From the NCBI RefSeq assembly GCF_000373565.1, contig NZ_KB891809.1, positions 62,001 through 126,000 of the forward strand: DNA of 64,000 bases, given 5' to 3'. This DNA is from Streptomyces sp. HmicA12 (lineage in GTDB: Bacteria; Actinomycetota; Actinomycetes; Streptomycetales; Streptomycetaceae). Below the pieces are notes generated by a model. That model was not told the origin of the DNA and ran no database searches. It saw only the letters and a list, made by a program, of their open reading frames with translations. Both the position numbers and the translations under genes were made by a program. Below are positions 25,027 to 32,657 of this stretch, in pieces. Positions within the stretch are counted from its first letter, which is position 1. Each line of letters starts with the position of its first letter.

Positions 25027-25091
25027 GCGATCCGTAAGAGCGATCCCTAAGCGCGATGCGTAAGGGCGATGCGTAAGAGCGATCCGCAGGA
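25027..25091. repeat. five tandem 13-bp repeats
   Basis: Consensus GCGATCCGTAAGA. The five copies start at 25027, 25040, 25053, 25066 and 25079 with one to three differences each. The array fills nearly the whole 73-bp gap between the M48 stop and the stop of the convergent gene. Confidence 0.9.
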
Positions 25092-25094
25092 GCG

Positions 25095-26174
25095 TCAGAC
25101 GGAGGGCTGGGCATCGGGTGCGAGCGCGCCGCACAGCGCGGTCGCACTGCCCGCCGCATACGGGTCGGTGCCCGCGGGCCCGTCCTGCTTGGCCCGCTGG
25201 CCGGCGAGCAGCGGATGCAGATGCGCGGCCGAGTCGGCGGAGCAGGCGAGCGGGCCCGCCTGGACGTAGGACACGAGGACCTCGGCCTGGTGGTTGCGCA
25301 GGTCGTCGCGGTCGAAGCGGAAGTGCAGCTCGCGGCGGACGGTGAACAGGGACGCCTCGGAGTCCGGCCGGCCGACGGGCCGCAGTGCGTAGACGAACGT
25401 GTGGTCCGAGGAGACTTCAAGGCTGCTCGCGTCCGTCTCGGCGACGTGCAGGGTGCCCCGGACGCGGATGTGCGGGTCGGCGAGCGCGGTCTCGGCCGGG
25501 TCGAAGCGGACCAGCCAGCCGGTGGCCGCGTGCCGCCCGTCGGCGGCGGGCCGGGCGAAGCTCTGGTCGAACTGGCCGAGCTGCTGCGGATCGAGCAGCT
25601 GGCGGACCTGGCGGACCGAGCCACCGGTGAGCACGTCCGGGTCGAGCGAGGAGTCGACCAGGTAGTCCTTGACGGTGGTCAGCGCGGCCGTGACCTGACC
25701 GTCGGAGAAGTGCGTGGTGGCCCGCGGGTCCTTGGGGACGTCTATCCCCCGGGCCGCGACGGCGAACGCGGCCGCCGGGCTGTGCCGGTACAGCTTCGCG
25801 GCCGAGGCGTCCCCGGGGACACGGCCGGCCGGGGCGAGCGGGATGACGGTCATCCGCAGCGGCTCGGTGTGCCGGGAGACCTGGGTCGTGCGGTACGGGC
25901 TGCGTATGCCCATGTAGATCGCGGTGCCGAAGGCCAGCACGATCATGACGACGAGGATGACGGCCTGCCGGGTCAGTCCGCGGCGCAGCGCGGGCGTGCG
26001 GCGCACGGCCGGGGCGTGATCGGTGATGCGCTCCTGCGCGGAGAACTCCTGGAGCCGGGCAGCCTTGACGAACGATTCGTCGAACACGACGGACCGGTAC
26101 TCGTCCTCGCTTCCGCTGCCACCGCCGGGGCCGCCTTCCGGTGTCCCCTCCGGTGGGTCCGCTGGCCCACCCAT
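25095..26174 (-). CDS. membrane-anchored hypothetical protein with SVVFDE-x-FVK motif
   Basis: 359 residues from ATG 26174. The short Gly/Pro-rich N-terminus leads to YRSVVFDESFVKAARLQEFS (about residues 26-45), then a basic stretch (RRTPALRRGLTRQA), one TM helix (VILVVMIVLAFGTAIYMGI), and a large extracytoplasmic domain (about 95-355) with alpha/beta pattern and two Cys (LACSAD, ALCGAL) that could form a disulfide. The family is unknown to me. The cytosolic motif is shared with the adjacent upstream gene product, so the pair are paralogues at the N-terminus only. Confidence 0.7.
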   Translation of the reverse strand: MGGPADPPEGTPEGGPGGGSGSEDEYRSVVFDESFVKAARLQEFSAQERITDHAPAVRRTPALRRGLTRQAVILVVMIVLAFGTAIYMGIRSPYRTTQVSRHTEPLRMTVIPLAPAGRVPGDASAAKLYRHSPAAAFAVAARGIDVPKDPRATTHFSDGQVTAALTTVKDYLVDSSLDPDVLTGGSVRQVRQLLDPQQLGQFDQSFARPAADGRHAATGWLVRFDPAETALADPHIRVRGTLHVAETDASSLEVSSDHTFVYALRPVGRPDSEASLFTVRRELHFRFDRDDLRNHQAEVLVSYVQAGPLACSADSAAHLHPLLAGQRAKQDGPAGTDPYAAGSATALCGALAPDAQPSV

Positions 26175-26263
26175 ACCTTCAGAGTAGGTCCCCGGGACCT
26201 CAGGTAAACGCCCTGGTACACGTCAACTTCTTACAGGCCCTCAGGAGGCCGCTGACGGCGTGC

Positions 26264-26851
26264 TCAGGGCGTCCGGGGAACCGCGGACACCGCGGGCCGG
26301 GAATAGTCGGCGGAGGCGGAGGGACCCGGGAGGCTCTTCTCCAGTTCCGTCGTCGCGGGCGGCGGCACCCGGTCGTCCTGGCGGCCCGCGGACGCGCCGC
26401 GGTAGACGGCCGTGAAGGCGAGGGCGACCATGCCGACGCCCATGAGCAGGGCGAGTGCCCAGGCGACGGGCCTGCGCCAGCGGATCCGGGCGGGGAAGGC
26501 GCCGGTCCTGCCGTCCCGGTCGAACTCGTCGTCGTAGAGATCGTCGAGTTCGCGCCCGAAGTCGCCGGCGTCGTCGTGGCCGTATCCCTCGGGGTCGGCG
26601 TCCTCGTAGAAGTCGTCGTCGGCGCCGCGGCGTATGCGCGCCCTGCGGGCCTCGGCCTCCTGGGCCTCGGCACGGGCCTGCGCCGCGGCGAGCAGGCGCT
26701 CGACCGCGGTGGGCTCATGGACCTCGGCAGACTTCACGAAGTCCTCGTCGAAGACCACGGAGGCGAACTCTTCGTCCCAGCCCCCGCGGTCGTGGTCGTC
26801 GTCGGGCTCCCCGCCGTCCGGGAACGGCGTGCCCCCCACGTCCTCCGGCAC
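26264..26851 (-). CDS. membrane protein with SVVFDE-x-FVK motif, 195 aa
   Basis: GTG 26851 (VPEDVGGTPFPDGG); an in-frame ATG at 26911 is possible. An acidic N-terminus contains FASVVFDEDFVKSAEVHEPT, a coiled-coil-like Ala/Glu/Arg stretch, an acidic Asp/Tyr segment (DDDFYEDADPEGYGHDD), one TM helix (VAWALALLMGVGMVALAFTA) and a short external tail. The S-V-V-F-D-E-x-F-V-K core and the following A-x-x-x-E-x-x-A-x-E-R spacing match the neighbour at 25095. Function unknown; the motif may dock a shared cytosolic partner. Confidence 0.65.
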   Translation of the reverse strand: MPEDVGGTPFPDGGEPDDDHDRGGWDEEFASVVFDEDFVKSAEVHEPTAVERLLAAAQARAEAQEAEARRARIRRGADDDFYEDADPEGYGHDDAGDFGRELDDLYDDEFDRDGRTGAFPARIRWRRPVAWALALLMGVGMVALAFTAVYRGASAGRQDDRVPPPATTELEKSLPGPSASADYSRPAVSAVPRTP

Positions 26852-26918
26852 CTGTCCAGAGTAGACCTGAGGGGTCAATTTGGGCAGACGGTAAGGGAAT
26901 TCACCGCACAAGACGTGA

Positions 26919-28208
26919 CTAACGCGTGTGGCCGTCGCCCGTGACGATGTACTTGGTGCTCGTCAGTTCGGGCAGGCCCATCGGGCCGCGGGCGTGCAGC
27001 TTCTGCGTGGAGATGCCGATCTCGGCGCCGAAGCCGAACTGGCCGCCGTCGGTGAACCGCGTCGAGGCGTTCACGGCGACGGTCGTGGAGTCGACGAGCT
27101 GGGTGAAGCGGCGGGCCGCCTGCTGGGAGGTGGTGACGATGGCCTCGGTGTGGCCCGACGACCACAGCCGGATGTGCTCGACGGCCTTGTCGAGGTCGTC
27201 GACGACGGCGGCCGCGATGTCGTACGAGAGGTACTCGGTCTCCCAGTCCTCCGCCGTGGCCTCGACGACGGTGGCCTTGCTCTGCCCCGCGTACGCGAGG
27301 ATCCGCGGGTCCGCGTGGACGGTGACGCCCGCCTCGGCGAGCGCGTCGAGGGCGCGCGGCACGAACGCGTCGGCGATGTCCTGGTGGACCAGGAGCGTCT
27401 CGGCGGCGTTGCAGACGGAGGGGCGCTGGGCCTTGGAGTTGATCAGGATGTCGACGGCCATGTCGAGGTCGGTCTGCGCGTCGACGTAGACGTGGCAGTT
27501 GCCGGTGCCGGTCTCGATGACGGGCACGATCGAGTTCTCGACGACGTTCTTGATGAGCGACGCGCCGCCGCGCGGGATCAGTACGTCGACCAGGCCGCGG
27601 GCGCGCATCAGCTCGGTCACCGAGTCGCGGCTCTCGCCGGGCACGAGCTGGATCGCGTCGGCGGGCAGTCCCGCGCCGCCGACGGCGTCGCGCAGCACCT
27701 TCACCAGGGCGGTGTTCGAGTGGTACGCGGAGGAGCTGCCGCGCAGCAGGACGGCGTTGCCCGACTTGAGGCAGAGCGCGGCCGCGTCGACCGTCACGTT
27801 CGGCCGGGCCTCGTAGATGATGCCGACGACACCGAGGGGGACGCGGATCTGGCGCAGGTCGATGCCGTTGGGCAGCGTCGAGCCGCGGACGACCTCGCCG
27901 ACCGGGTCGGGCAGGGCGATGACGTCGCGCACGTCGGAGGCGATGGCGCGGATCCGCTCCGCGGTGAGCGTGAGGCGGTCGATGATGGCCTCGCTGGTGC
28001 CGGTCTCGCGGGCACGGGCGACGTCCTTGGTGTTGGCCTCGATGATCTCGGCCGTACGGACTTCGAGGGCGTCGGCGATCGCGGCCAGGACGTCGTCCTT
28101 GTCGGCGCGCGGCAGCGGAGCGATCTCGTTGGCCGCGGACCTGGCGCGGTAGGCGGCCTGGGTCACGGGAGGCAGCGAGTCGTACGGGTTGAGCGAAAGC
28201 GAGGTCAT
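26919..28208 (-). CDS. proA: gamma-glutamyl phosphate reductase
   Basis: 429 residues from ATG 28208. Second step of proline biosynthesis: NADPH reduction of glutamyl-5-phosphate. Family signatures: PLGVVGIIYEARPNVTVDAA, the catalytic Cys in KAQRPSVCNAAETLLVH, VNASTRFTDGGQFGFGAEIG, ending TSTKYIVTGDGHTR. Cytoplasmic. proB lies upstream on the same strand but separated by an unrelated small gene. A Streptomyces-type intergenic repeat sits in the 154-bp gap upstream. Confidence 0.97.
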   Translation of the reverse strand: MTSLSLNPYDSLPPVTQAAYRARSAANEIAPLPRADKDDVLAAIADALEVRTAEIIEANTKDVARARETGTSEAIIDRLTLTAERIRAIASDVRDVIALPDPVGEVVRGSTLPNGIDLRQIRVPLGVVGIIYEARPNVTVDAAALCLKSGNAVLLRGSSSAYHSNTALVKVLRDAVGGAGLPADAIQLVPGESRDSVTELMRARGLVDVLIPRGGASLIKNVVENSIVPVIETGTGNCHVYVDAQTDLDMAVDILINSKAQRPSVCNAAETLLVHQDIADAFVPRALDALAEAGVTVHADPRILAYAGQSKATVVEATAEDWETEYLSYDIAAAVVDDLDKAVEHIRLWSSGHTEAIVTTSQQAARRFTQLVDSTTVAVNASTRFTDGGQFGFGAEIGISTQKLHARGPMGLPELTSTKYIVTGDGHTR

Positions 28209-28329
28209 GCTCCGCAGGGTAGCGGGGGTTCGGCGCGGGTTCACCGGGGGTTTCGGGGGGTGAGACATGGCCGAAAACGGTTCGTTCGTGAGGGGTTCTG
28301 TTTCGATCCCGATCGACGGTTGTCCATGG

Positions 28330-28362
28330 CTGGTCGCGCAGTTCCCCGCGCCCCTTACGGGG
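28330..28362 (-). repeat. Streptomyces intergenic repeat (CCCCGTAAGGGGCGCGGGGA type)
   Basis: Reverse strand reads CCCCGTAAGGGGCGCGGGGA then ACTGCGCGACCAG directly after the TAG of the 163-aa gene. The same 28-bp core occurs at 47391-47418. CCCC-GTAA-GGGG can form a small hairpin. I recognise this as a sequence seen very often downstream of Streptomyces genes. Confidence 0.75.
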
Positions 28363-28854
28363 CTAGAACGGATGAACGCCCACCGGGGTCGCCGGCAGCG
28401 GGCCGTAGCCCTCGGCGATCCTGTGGTGGTAGGTCTGGCGGTCGATGACCTCGAGGCCGACGATCTCCCAGGGCGGGAGCTGGGAGGTCTGACGGTGTTC
28501 GCCCCACAGGCGCAGGGCGACGGCCGCCGCGTCGTGCAGGTCGCGGGCCTCTTCCCAGTAGCGGATCTCGGCGTGGTCCACGGCGTAGCGGCTGGTCAGC
28601 AGAAAAGGGTGGTCGTGGGCGAGCTGTTCGAGGCCCCGGCGGACTTCCGCGAGGGGTGCCTCGGCGCCGGAAACGCTGAGCGTGATGTGCCACAGGCGGG
28701 GGCCGGTCTCGGCGTCCCCCGCGGGCTCCCCGGTGGCGTCGGCGACGTCTGCGGTCCGCTCCTCGTACGCGTCCCCCGCGGCCACACTCGTCAGTGCCCG
28801 CTCCGCCGACCCTCGGGACCCTGCAGATCCAGCCCCCGGGCGCGCTCGTCTCAC
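28363..28854 (-). CDS. conserved hypothetical protein, 163 aa
   Basis: GTG 28854 is chosen because a near-perfect AAAGGAGG lies 5 nt before it. The frame remains open upstream to ATG 28938, which would add a His-rich segment (DHHDHHDHHVHC). The N-terminus is Ala-rich; the folded part (about 60-163) reads LWHITLSVSGAEAPLAEVRR, LLTSRYAVDHAEIRYWEEAR and WEIVGLEVIDRQTYHHRIAE. It looks like a small alpha/beta fold, but I cannot name the family. It lies between proB and proA on the same strand, so it is probably in the pro transcription unit. Confidence 0.65.
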   Translation of the reverse strand: MRRARPGAGSAGSRGSAERALTSVAAGDAYEERTADVADATGEPAGDAETGPRLWHITLSVSGAEAPLAEVRRGLEQLAHDHPFLLTSRYAVDHAEIRYWEEARDLHDAAAVALRLWGEHRQTSQLPPWEIVGLEVIDRQTYHHRIAEGYGPLPATPVGVHPF

Positions 28855-29050
28855 GACGGCCTCCTTTGCGCAATGGACGTGATGGTCGTGATGGTCGTGA
28901 TGGTCGTACGGAACTTCCCCGAGTGAAACTCTCCGCATCAAGAGTTGAGCAGGACACGAGGCTTCGTGGGGTGCTTTTGGGGAAGGTCCCCCACGGGTGG
29001 CAGGCTTTCGGCCTTTTGCACAGGCGGTTTCCAAGGTGGCCGATGGGGTT

Positions 29051-30187
29051 TCAAGCCCGGAGGAGGACCAGGTCGTCCCTGTGTACGACTTCCCTCTCGT
29101 AGGCCGGACCGAGGTCGCGGGCGAGCTCCCGTGTTGAACGGCCGATCAGCTGCGGGATCTCCTTCGCGTCGAAGTTGACCAGGCCACGGGCGACGGCCAC
29201 GCCGCTCTCGTCGCGCAGTTCGACGGGGTCGCCCGCGCTGAACTCGCCCTCCACGGCCGCGATCCCGGCGGGCAGCAGCGACTTGCGCCGCTCGACCACG
29301 GCCCGGACGGCGCCGTCGTCGAGGGTGATCGCGCCCTGCGGGGTCGAGGCGTGCTGGAGCCACAGCAGGCGGTCGGCGCTGCGCCGCCCGGTGCGGTGGA
29401 AGTACGTGCCGGTGTCGCGGGCGGCGAGGGCGTCGGCGGCGTACGAGGCGGAGGTCAGCACGACGGGGATGCCGGCCGCCGCGGCGATCGAGGCGGCCTC
29501 GACCTTGGTGACCATGCCGCCCGTGCCGACGCCCGCCTTCCCGGCGGAGCCGATCTTGACGTGCGCTATGTCGGCGGGGCCGCGCACCTCGGCGATGCGG
29601 GAGGTGCCGGGCTCGGCCGGGTTGCCGTCGTACAGGCCGTCCACGTCGGACAGCAGGACGAGGAGGTCCGCGTGGACGAGGTGGGCGACGAGGGCGGCGA
29701 GCCGGTCGTTGTCGCCGAAGCGGATCTCGTCGGTGGCGACGGTGTCGTTCTCGTTGACGACCGGGAGGGCGCCCATCGCGAGGAGCTGGTCGAGGGTGCG
29801 CGAGGCGTTGCGGTGGTGGGCGCGGCGGGCCATGTCGTCGCTGGTGAGCAGGACCTGGCCGACGCGGACGCCGTAGCGCGCGAAGGAGGCGGTGTAGCGG
29901 GCGACGAGGAGGCCCTGGCCGACGCTCGCGGCGGCCTGCTGGCGGGCGAGGTCCTTGGGCCGGCGGGTCAGGCCGAGCGGCGCGAGTCCGGCGGCGATGG
30001 CGCCGGAGGAGACCAGGACGATCTCCTTCGCTCCCCCGCCGCGGTGCTTGGCGAGGACGTCGACGAGGGCGTCGACGCGGTCCGCGTCCAGGCCCCCCGC
30101 GGCCGTGGTGAGCGAGGAGGATCCGACCTTGACGACGATGCGGCGCGCGTCCGCCACGCCCTGCCGCGCTGTTGCTGCCCCTGACAT
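29051..30187 (-). CDS. proB: glutamate 5-kinase
   Basis: 378 residues from ATG 30187. Amino-acid-kinase domain: RIVVKVGSSSLTTAAGGLD, IVLVSSGAIAAG, LPVVNENDTVATDEIRFGDN, GTGGMVTKVEAASIA. A C-terminal PUA domain follows (about 285-378: GAITLDDGAVRAVVERRKS). It catalyses the ATP-dependent first step of proline synthesis, normally feedback-inhibited by proline at the kinase domain. In many actinobacteria obg lies directly upstream; here a plus-strand TagF-like gene intervenes. Confidence 0.97.
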   Translation of the reverse strand: MSGAATARQGVADARRIVVKVGSSSLTTAAGGLDADRVDALVDVLAKHRGGGAKEIVLVSSGAIAAGLAPLGLTRRPKDLARQQAAASVGQGLLVARYTASFARYGVRVGQVLLTSDDMARRAHHRNASRTLDQLLAMGALPVVNENDTVATDEIRFGDNDRLAALVAHLVHADLLVLLSDVDGLYDGNPAEPGTSRIAEVRGPADIAHVKIGSAGKAGVGTGGMVTKVEAASIAAAAGIPVVLTSASYAADALAARDTGTYFHRTGRRSADRLLWLQHASTPQGAITLDDGAVRAVVERRKSLLPAGIAAVEGEFSAGDPVELRDESGVAVARGLVNFDAKEIPQLIGRSTRELARDLGPAYEREVVHRDDLVLLRA

Positions 30188-30491
30188 GCGTCGCAATCTA
30201 CGTGACGTGACCGAGCGAACGCTCTCGGGTTTCGAAGGGCGGACACCCGGCGAGCACCGTACGGACACCCCACGAACATCCCACGGGCACCCCTGTGGAC
30301 AACCTGTCGGGCGGACGGGAATTTGGTCCCACGAGTTCCGTGCCTTTTGCCCCTGTATGCCGTGATTGATATCACCGAGGATTGCTACGGGACCGGTGAA
30401 AGTCATACGGTCAGTGGTCAGCCTTTTCACCGAGGTGGACCAGCCCCCCACGGTCCCACTCGACCTCCTATCCCTGCCAGGAGCCCAGCCC
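30188..30491. other. 304-bp divergent promoter region between proB and the TagF-like gene
   Basis: It holds the promoters of two divergent genes. The part near 30300-30400 is AT-richer than surrounding DNA and contains TTGATATCACC and TTGCTACGGGAC, but I cannot assign a confident -35/-10 pair. In-frame codons to 30366 precede the TagF-like GTG start. No hairpin terminator or RNA gene is seen. Confidence 0.4.
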
Positions 30492-32591
30492 GTGCCCTCC
30501 GCCGGACTTGCCCCCCGCCGCGTCGTACAGCTCTCCGCGCTGTTCGCGATGTTCGCGCTCTATGTGGCCCAGCTCGTGAGCGCGCTCGTTCCGTACGTCC
30601 CGGTGTTCGTCGCAGCGAGCGCCGCGGGCCTCGCCCTCGACACATACCTGCAGTACCGACAGCCCGGCCTGCTGTCGCTGCTCGGCAAGATCCGCTTCGA
30701 CGTCACCGTGCGGCAGTTGCTGCGCGACATGCTGATCTTCGTCGGCCTGCTGCGCATCGACGGCATCAACCCGCTCGGGGAGCAGGCGCCGCTGCTGATC
30801 ATGTTGCTCGTCGTGTACGTGCTGCACTTCGGCTGCCAGGCCGCCGCGGTCCTGGTGCGCCGCACCCGTATGCTGCCGATCGTCACGCGCAACATCGACT
30901 CCACCCCGCTGCGCCTGTCCGCGGCCCCGCCGCGCATCCTGGCCCGCCGCTCCAGCCACCGCATGCTGGCCTTCTCGATCCCGGCCACCGCCGGCCTGCT
31001 GGCCACGGCCGCGACGACCGACGCGCTGTGGGGCGGCATCGGCATCGGCGTCTCGATCGTCCTGTTCGGCGGCGGCGCCGCGTACCTGGCCACCTGGCTG
31101 CTGCCCAAGAAGCGCCCGCTGAACGACCAGCAGGTCATCGAGTGGCTGGACCAGTGGCTGGCCGACTACCGGCCGACCGTGGCCATGTACTTCTCGGGCG
31201 GCACGACCTCCGCGTACCAGGCGAACATGTGGCTCTCCACGCTCGCCGACGTGGACGGCAAGCCGCTGATCGTGCTGCGTGAGCGCTTCATGGTGAACAA
31301 GATCGACGCCACCGACGTGCCGATCATCTGCTTCCCCAAGGTCGCCACGATGTTCTCGCTGGAGAACTCGACGCTGAAGATGATGCTGCACCCGGCGAAC
31401 GCCGCGAAGACGTCGCAGGTGCTGCGCATCCCGACGATCAAGCACGCCTTCATCAACCACGGCGAGTCCGACAAGCTGAGCTCCTGCAACCCGTACGCGA
31501 AGGCGTACGACGAGGTGTGGGTGGCGGGCCCCGCGGCCCGCGACCGCTACCAGCTGGCCGACGTCGGCGTCGAGGACAAGGACGTCGTCGAGGTGGGCCG
31601 CCCGCAGCTCTCCCCGATCACGGTCGGCACGGGCCCCGCCGAGGGCGCGTACACGACGGTCCTCTACGCCCCCACCTGGGAGGGCTGGGACGGCAACCCG
31701 GGCAACACCTCGGTGATCCTGGCCGGCGAGAACATCGTCCGGCACCTGCTCGCCGACGACAAGGTCCGCCTGATCTACAAGCCGCACCCCATGACGGGTT
31801 CGCAGGTCCCCGCCGCGGGCGAGGCCAACAAGCGCATCATGGCGATGATCCGCGAGGCCAACACCCACCGCTCCGGCGCCCGCCCGGGCCCGGAGGCCGC
31901 CGACCGGCTGACCCGCGCCGCGGCCGCCCTCGACCGGCTGACCTCCACCTCGTTCCGCACCAGCGCGGACGAGATGGAGAAGATGCTGCTCCAGGGCAAG
32001 CCCGACGGCGGCCGTGCCGCTGCCGTGGCCGAGGCGATCACCGCCTGGGAAGAGGCCTACTGGGCGTCGTTCCCGGAGTGGGAGCACCTCATCGTCACCG
32101 AGGCCCGCCCGGCGATCTTCACCTGCTTCAACCAGGCCGACGTCCTGATCTCGGACGTCTCCTCGGTCGTCTCCGACTGGCTGAGCAGCGAGAAGCCGTA
32201 CGCCGTCGCCAACACCTCGGGGCTGTCCGAGACGGACTTCCGCACCGGCTTCCCGACGGTGAGCGCCGCGACGATCCTCACCCCGAAGGCGAAGGGCGTG
32301 CCTGCCCTTCTCGCGGCCGTTCGCGGCGAGAAGGAGGACGAGCACGCCGAGGCCCGTCTGGAGCTCAAGGAGCACCTCCTGGGCCCCTCGGACCCGCCGT
32401 CCATGGACCGCTTCAACGGCGCGGTGCGCGCCCTGTGCGACCGTGCCGACGAGCGCCGCGTCCGGATGGCCGCGCGCGGCGAGACGGAGATCCCGACGCA
32501 GCGCGAGGACTCCGTGGAGGAGCAGGTGGCCGAGGTCGTCGAGTCGGACGGCACCGACACGGCCGAGTCCGAGGACACGGTCACGGCGTAA
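30492..32591 (+). CDS. CDP-glycerol:glycerophosphotransferase family (TagF-like) membrane protein
   Basis: 699 residues from GTG 30492, with AGGAG 8 nt upstream; an earlier ATG at 30366 gives 741. The N-terminal part (about 1-235) has several TM helices (LSALFAMFALYVAQLVSALV, PLLIMLLVVYVLHFGC). The C-terminal part is the glycerophosphotransferase fold: KHAFINHGESDK, DEVWVAGPAARDRYQL, VLYAPTWEGWDGNPGN, LIYKPHPMTGSQ, and DVLISDVSSVVSDWL. It should polymerise glycerol-phosphate units for a wall glycopolymer at the inner membrane. S. coelicolor has TagF-like genes in the same obg-proB interval (SCO2590/2592 region, from memory), tied to spore-wall glycopolymers. Confidence 0.85.
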   Translation: MPSAGLAPRRVVQLSALFAMFALYVAQLVSALVPYVPVFVAASAAGLALDTYLQYRQPGLLSLLGKIRFDVTVRQLLRDMLIFVGLLRIDGINPLGEQAPLLIMLLVVYVLHFGCQAAAVLVRRTRMLPIVTRNIDSTPLRLSAAPPRILARRSSHRMLAFSIPATAGLLATAATTDALWGGIGIGVSIVLFGGGAAYLATWLLPKKRPLNDQQVIEWLDQWLADYRPTVAMYFSGGTTSAYQANMWLSTLADVDGKPLIVLRERFMVNKIDATDVPIICFPKVATMFSLENSTLKMMLHPANAAKTSQVLRIPTIKHAFINHGESDKLSSCNPYAKAYDEVWVAGPAARDRYQLADVGVEDKDVVEVGRPQLSPITVGTGPAEGAYTTVLYAPTWEGWDGNPGNTSVILAGENIVRHLLADDKVRLIYKPHPMTGSQVPAAGEANKRIMAMIREANTHRSGARPGPEAADRLTRAAAALDRLTSTSFRTSADEMEKMLLQGKPDGGRAAAVAEAITAWEEAYWASFPEWEHLIVTEARPAIFTCFNQADVLISDVSSVVSDWLSSEKPYAVANTSGLSETDFRTGFPTVSAATILTPKAKGVPALLAAVRGEKEDEHAEARLELKEHLLGPSDPPSMDRFNGAVRALCDRADERRVRMAARGETEIPTQREDSVEEQVAEVVESDGTDTAESEDTVTA

Positions 32592-32613
32592 CCACCGCAG
32601 TCAGGACATGGCG

Positions 32614-32645
32614 AAGGGCCCGGGAGATTCCTCCCGGGCCCTTTT
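32614..32645. terminator. terminator between TagF-like gene and obg
   Basis: GGGCCCGGGAG (32616-32626) pairs with CTCCCGGGCCC (32631-32641), followed by TTTT on the plus strand. The genes are convergent here, so it may work in both directions. Confidence 0.8.
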
Positions 32646-32657
32646 CCATGACTACGG

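Noticed and set aside
25027..25091. CRISPR array
   Set aside because: The repeats are contiguous 13-mers without spacers, and no cas genes are present anywhere in the window.
28939..29050. Small RNA or terminator between the 163-aa gene and proB
   Set aside because: Only weak pairing near GGCAGGCTTTCGGCC is visible; not enough to call a feature.
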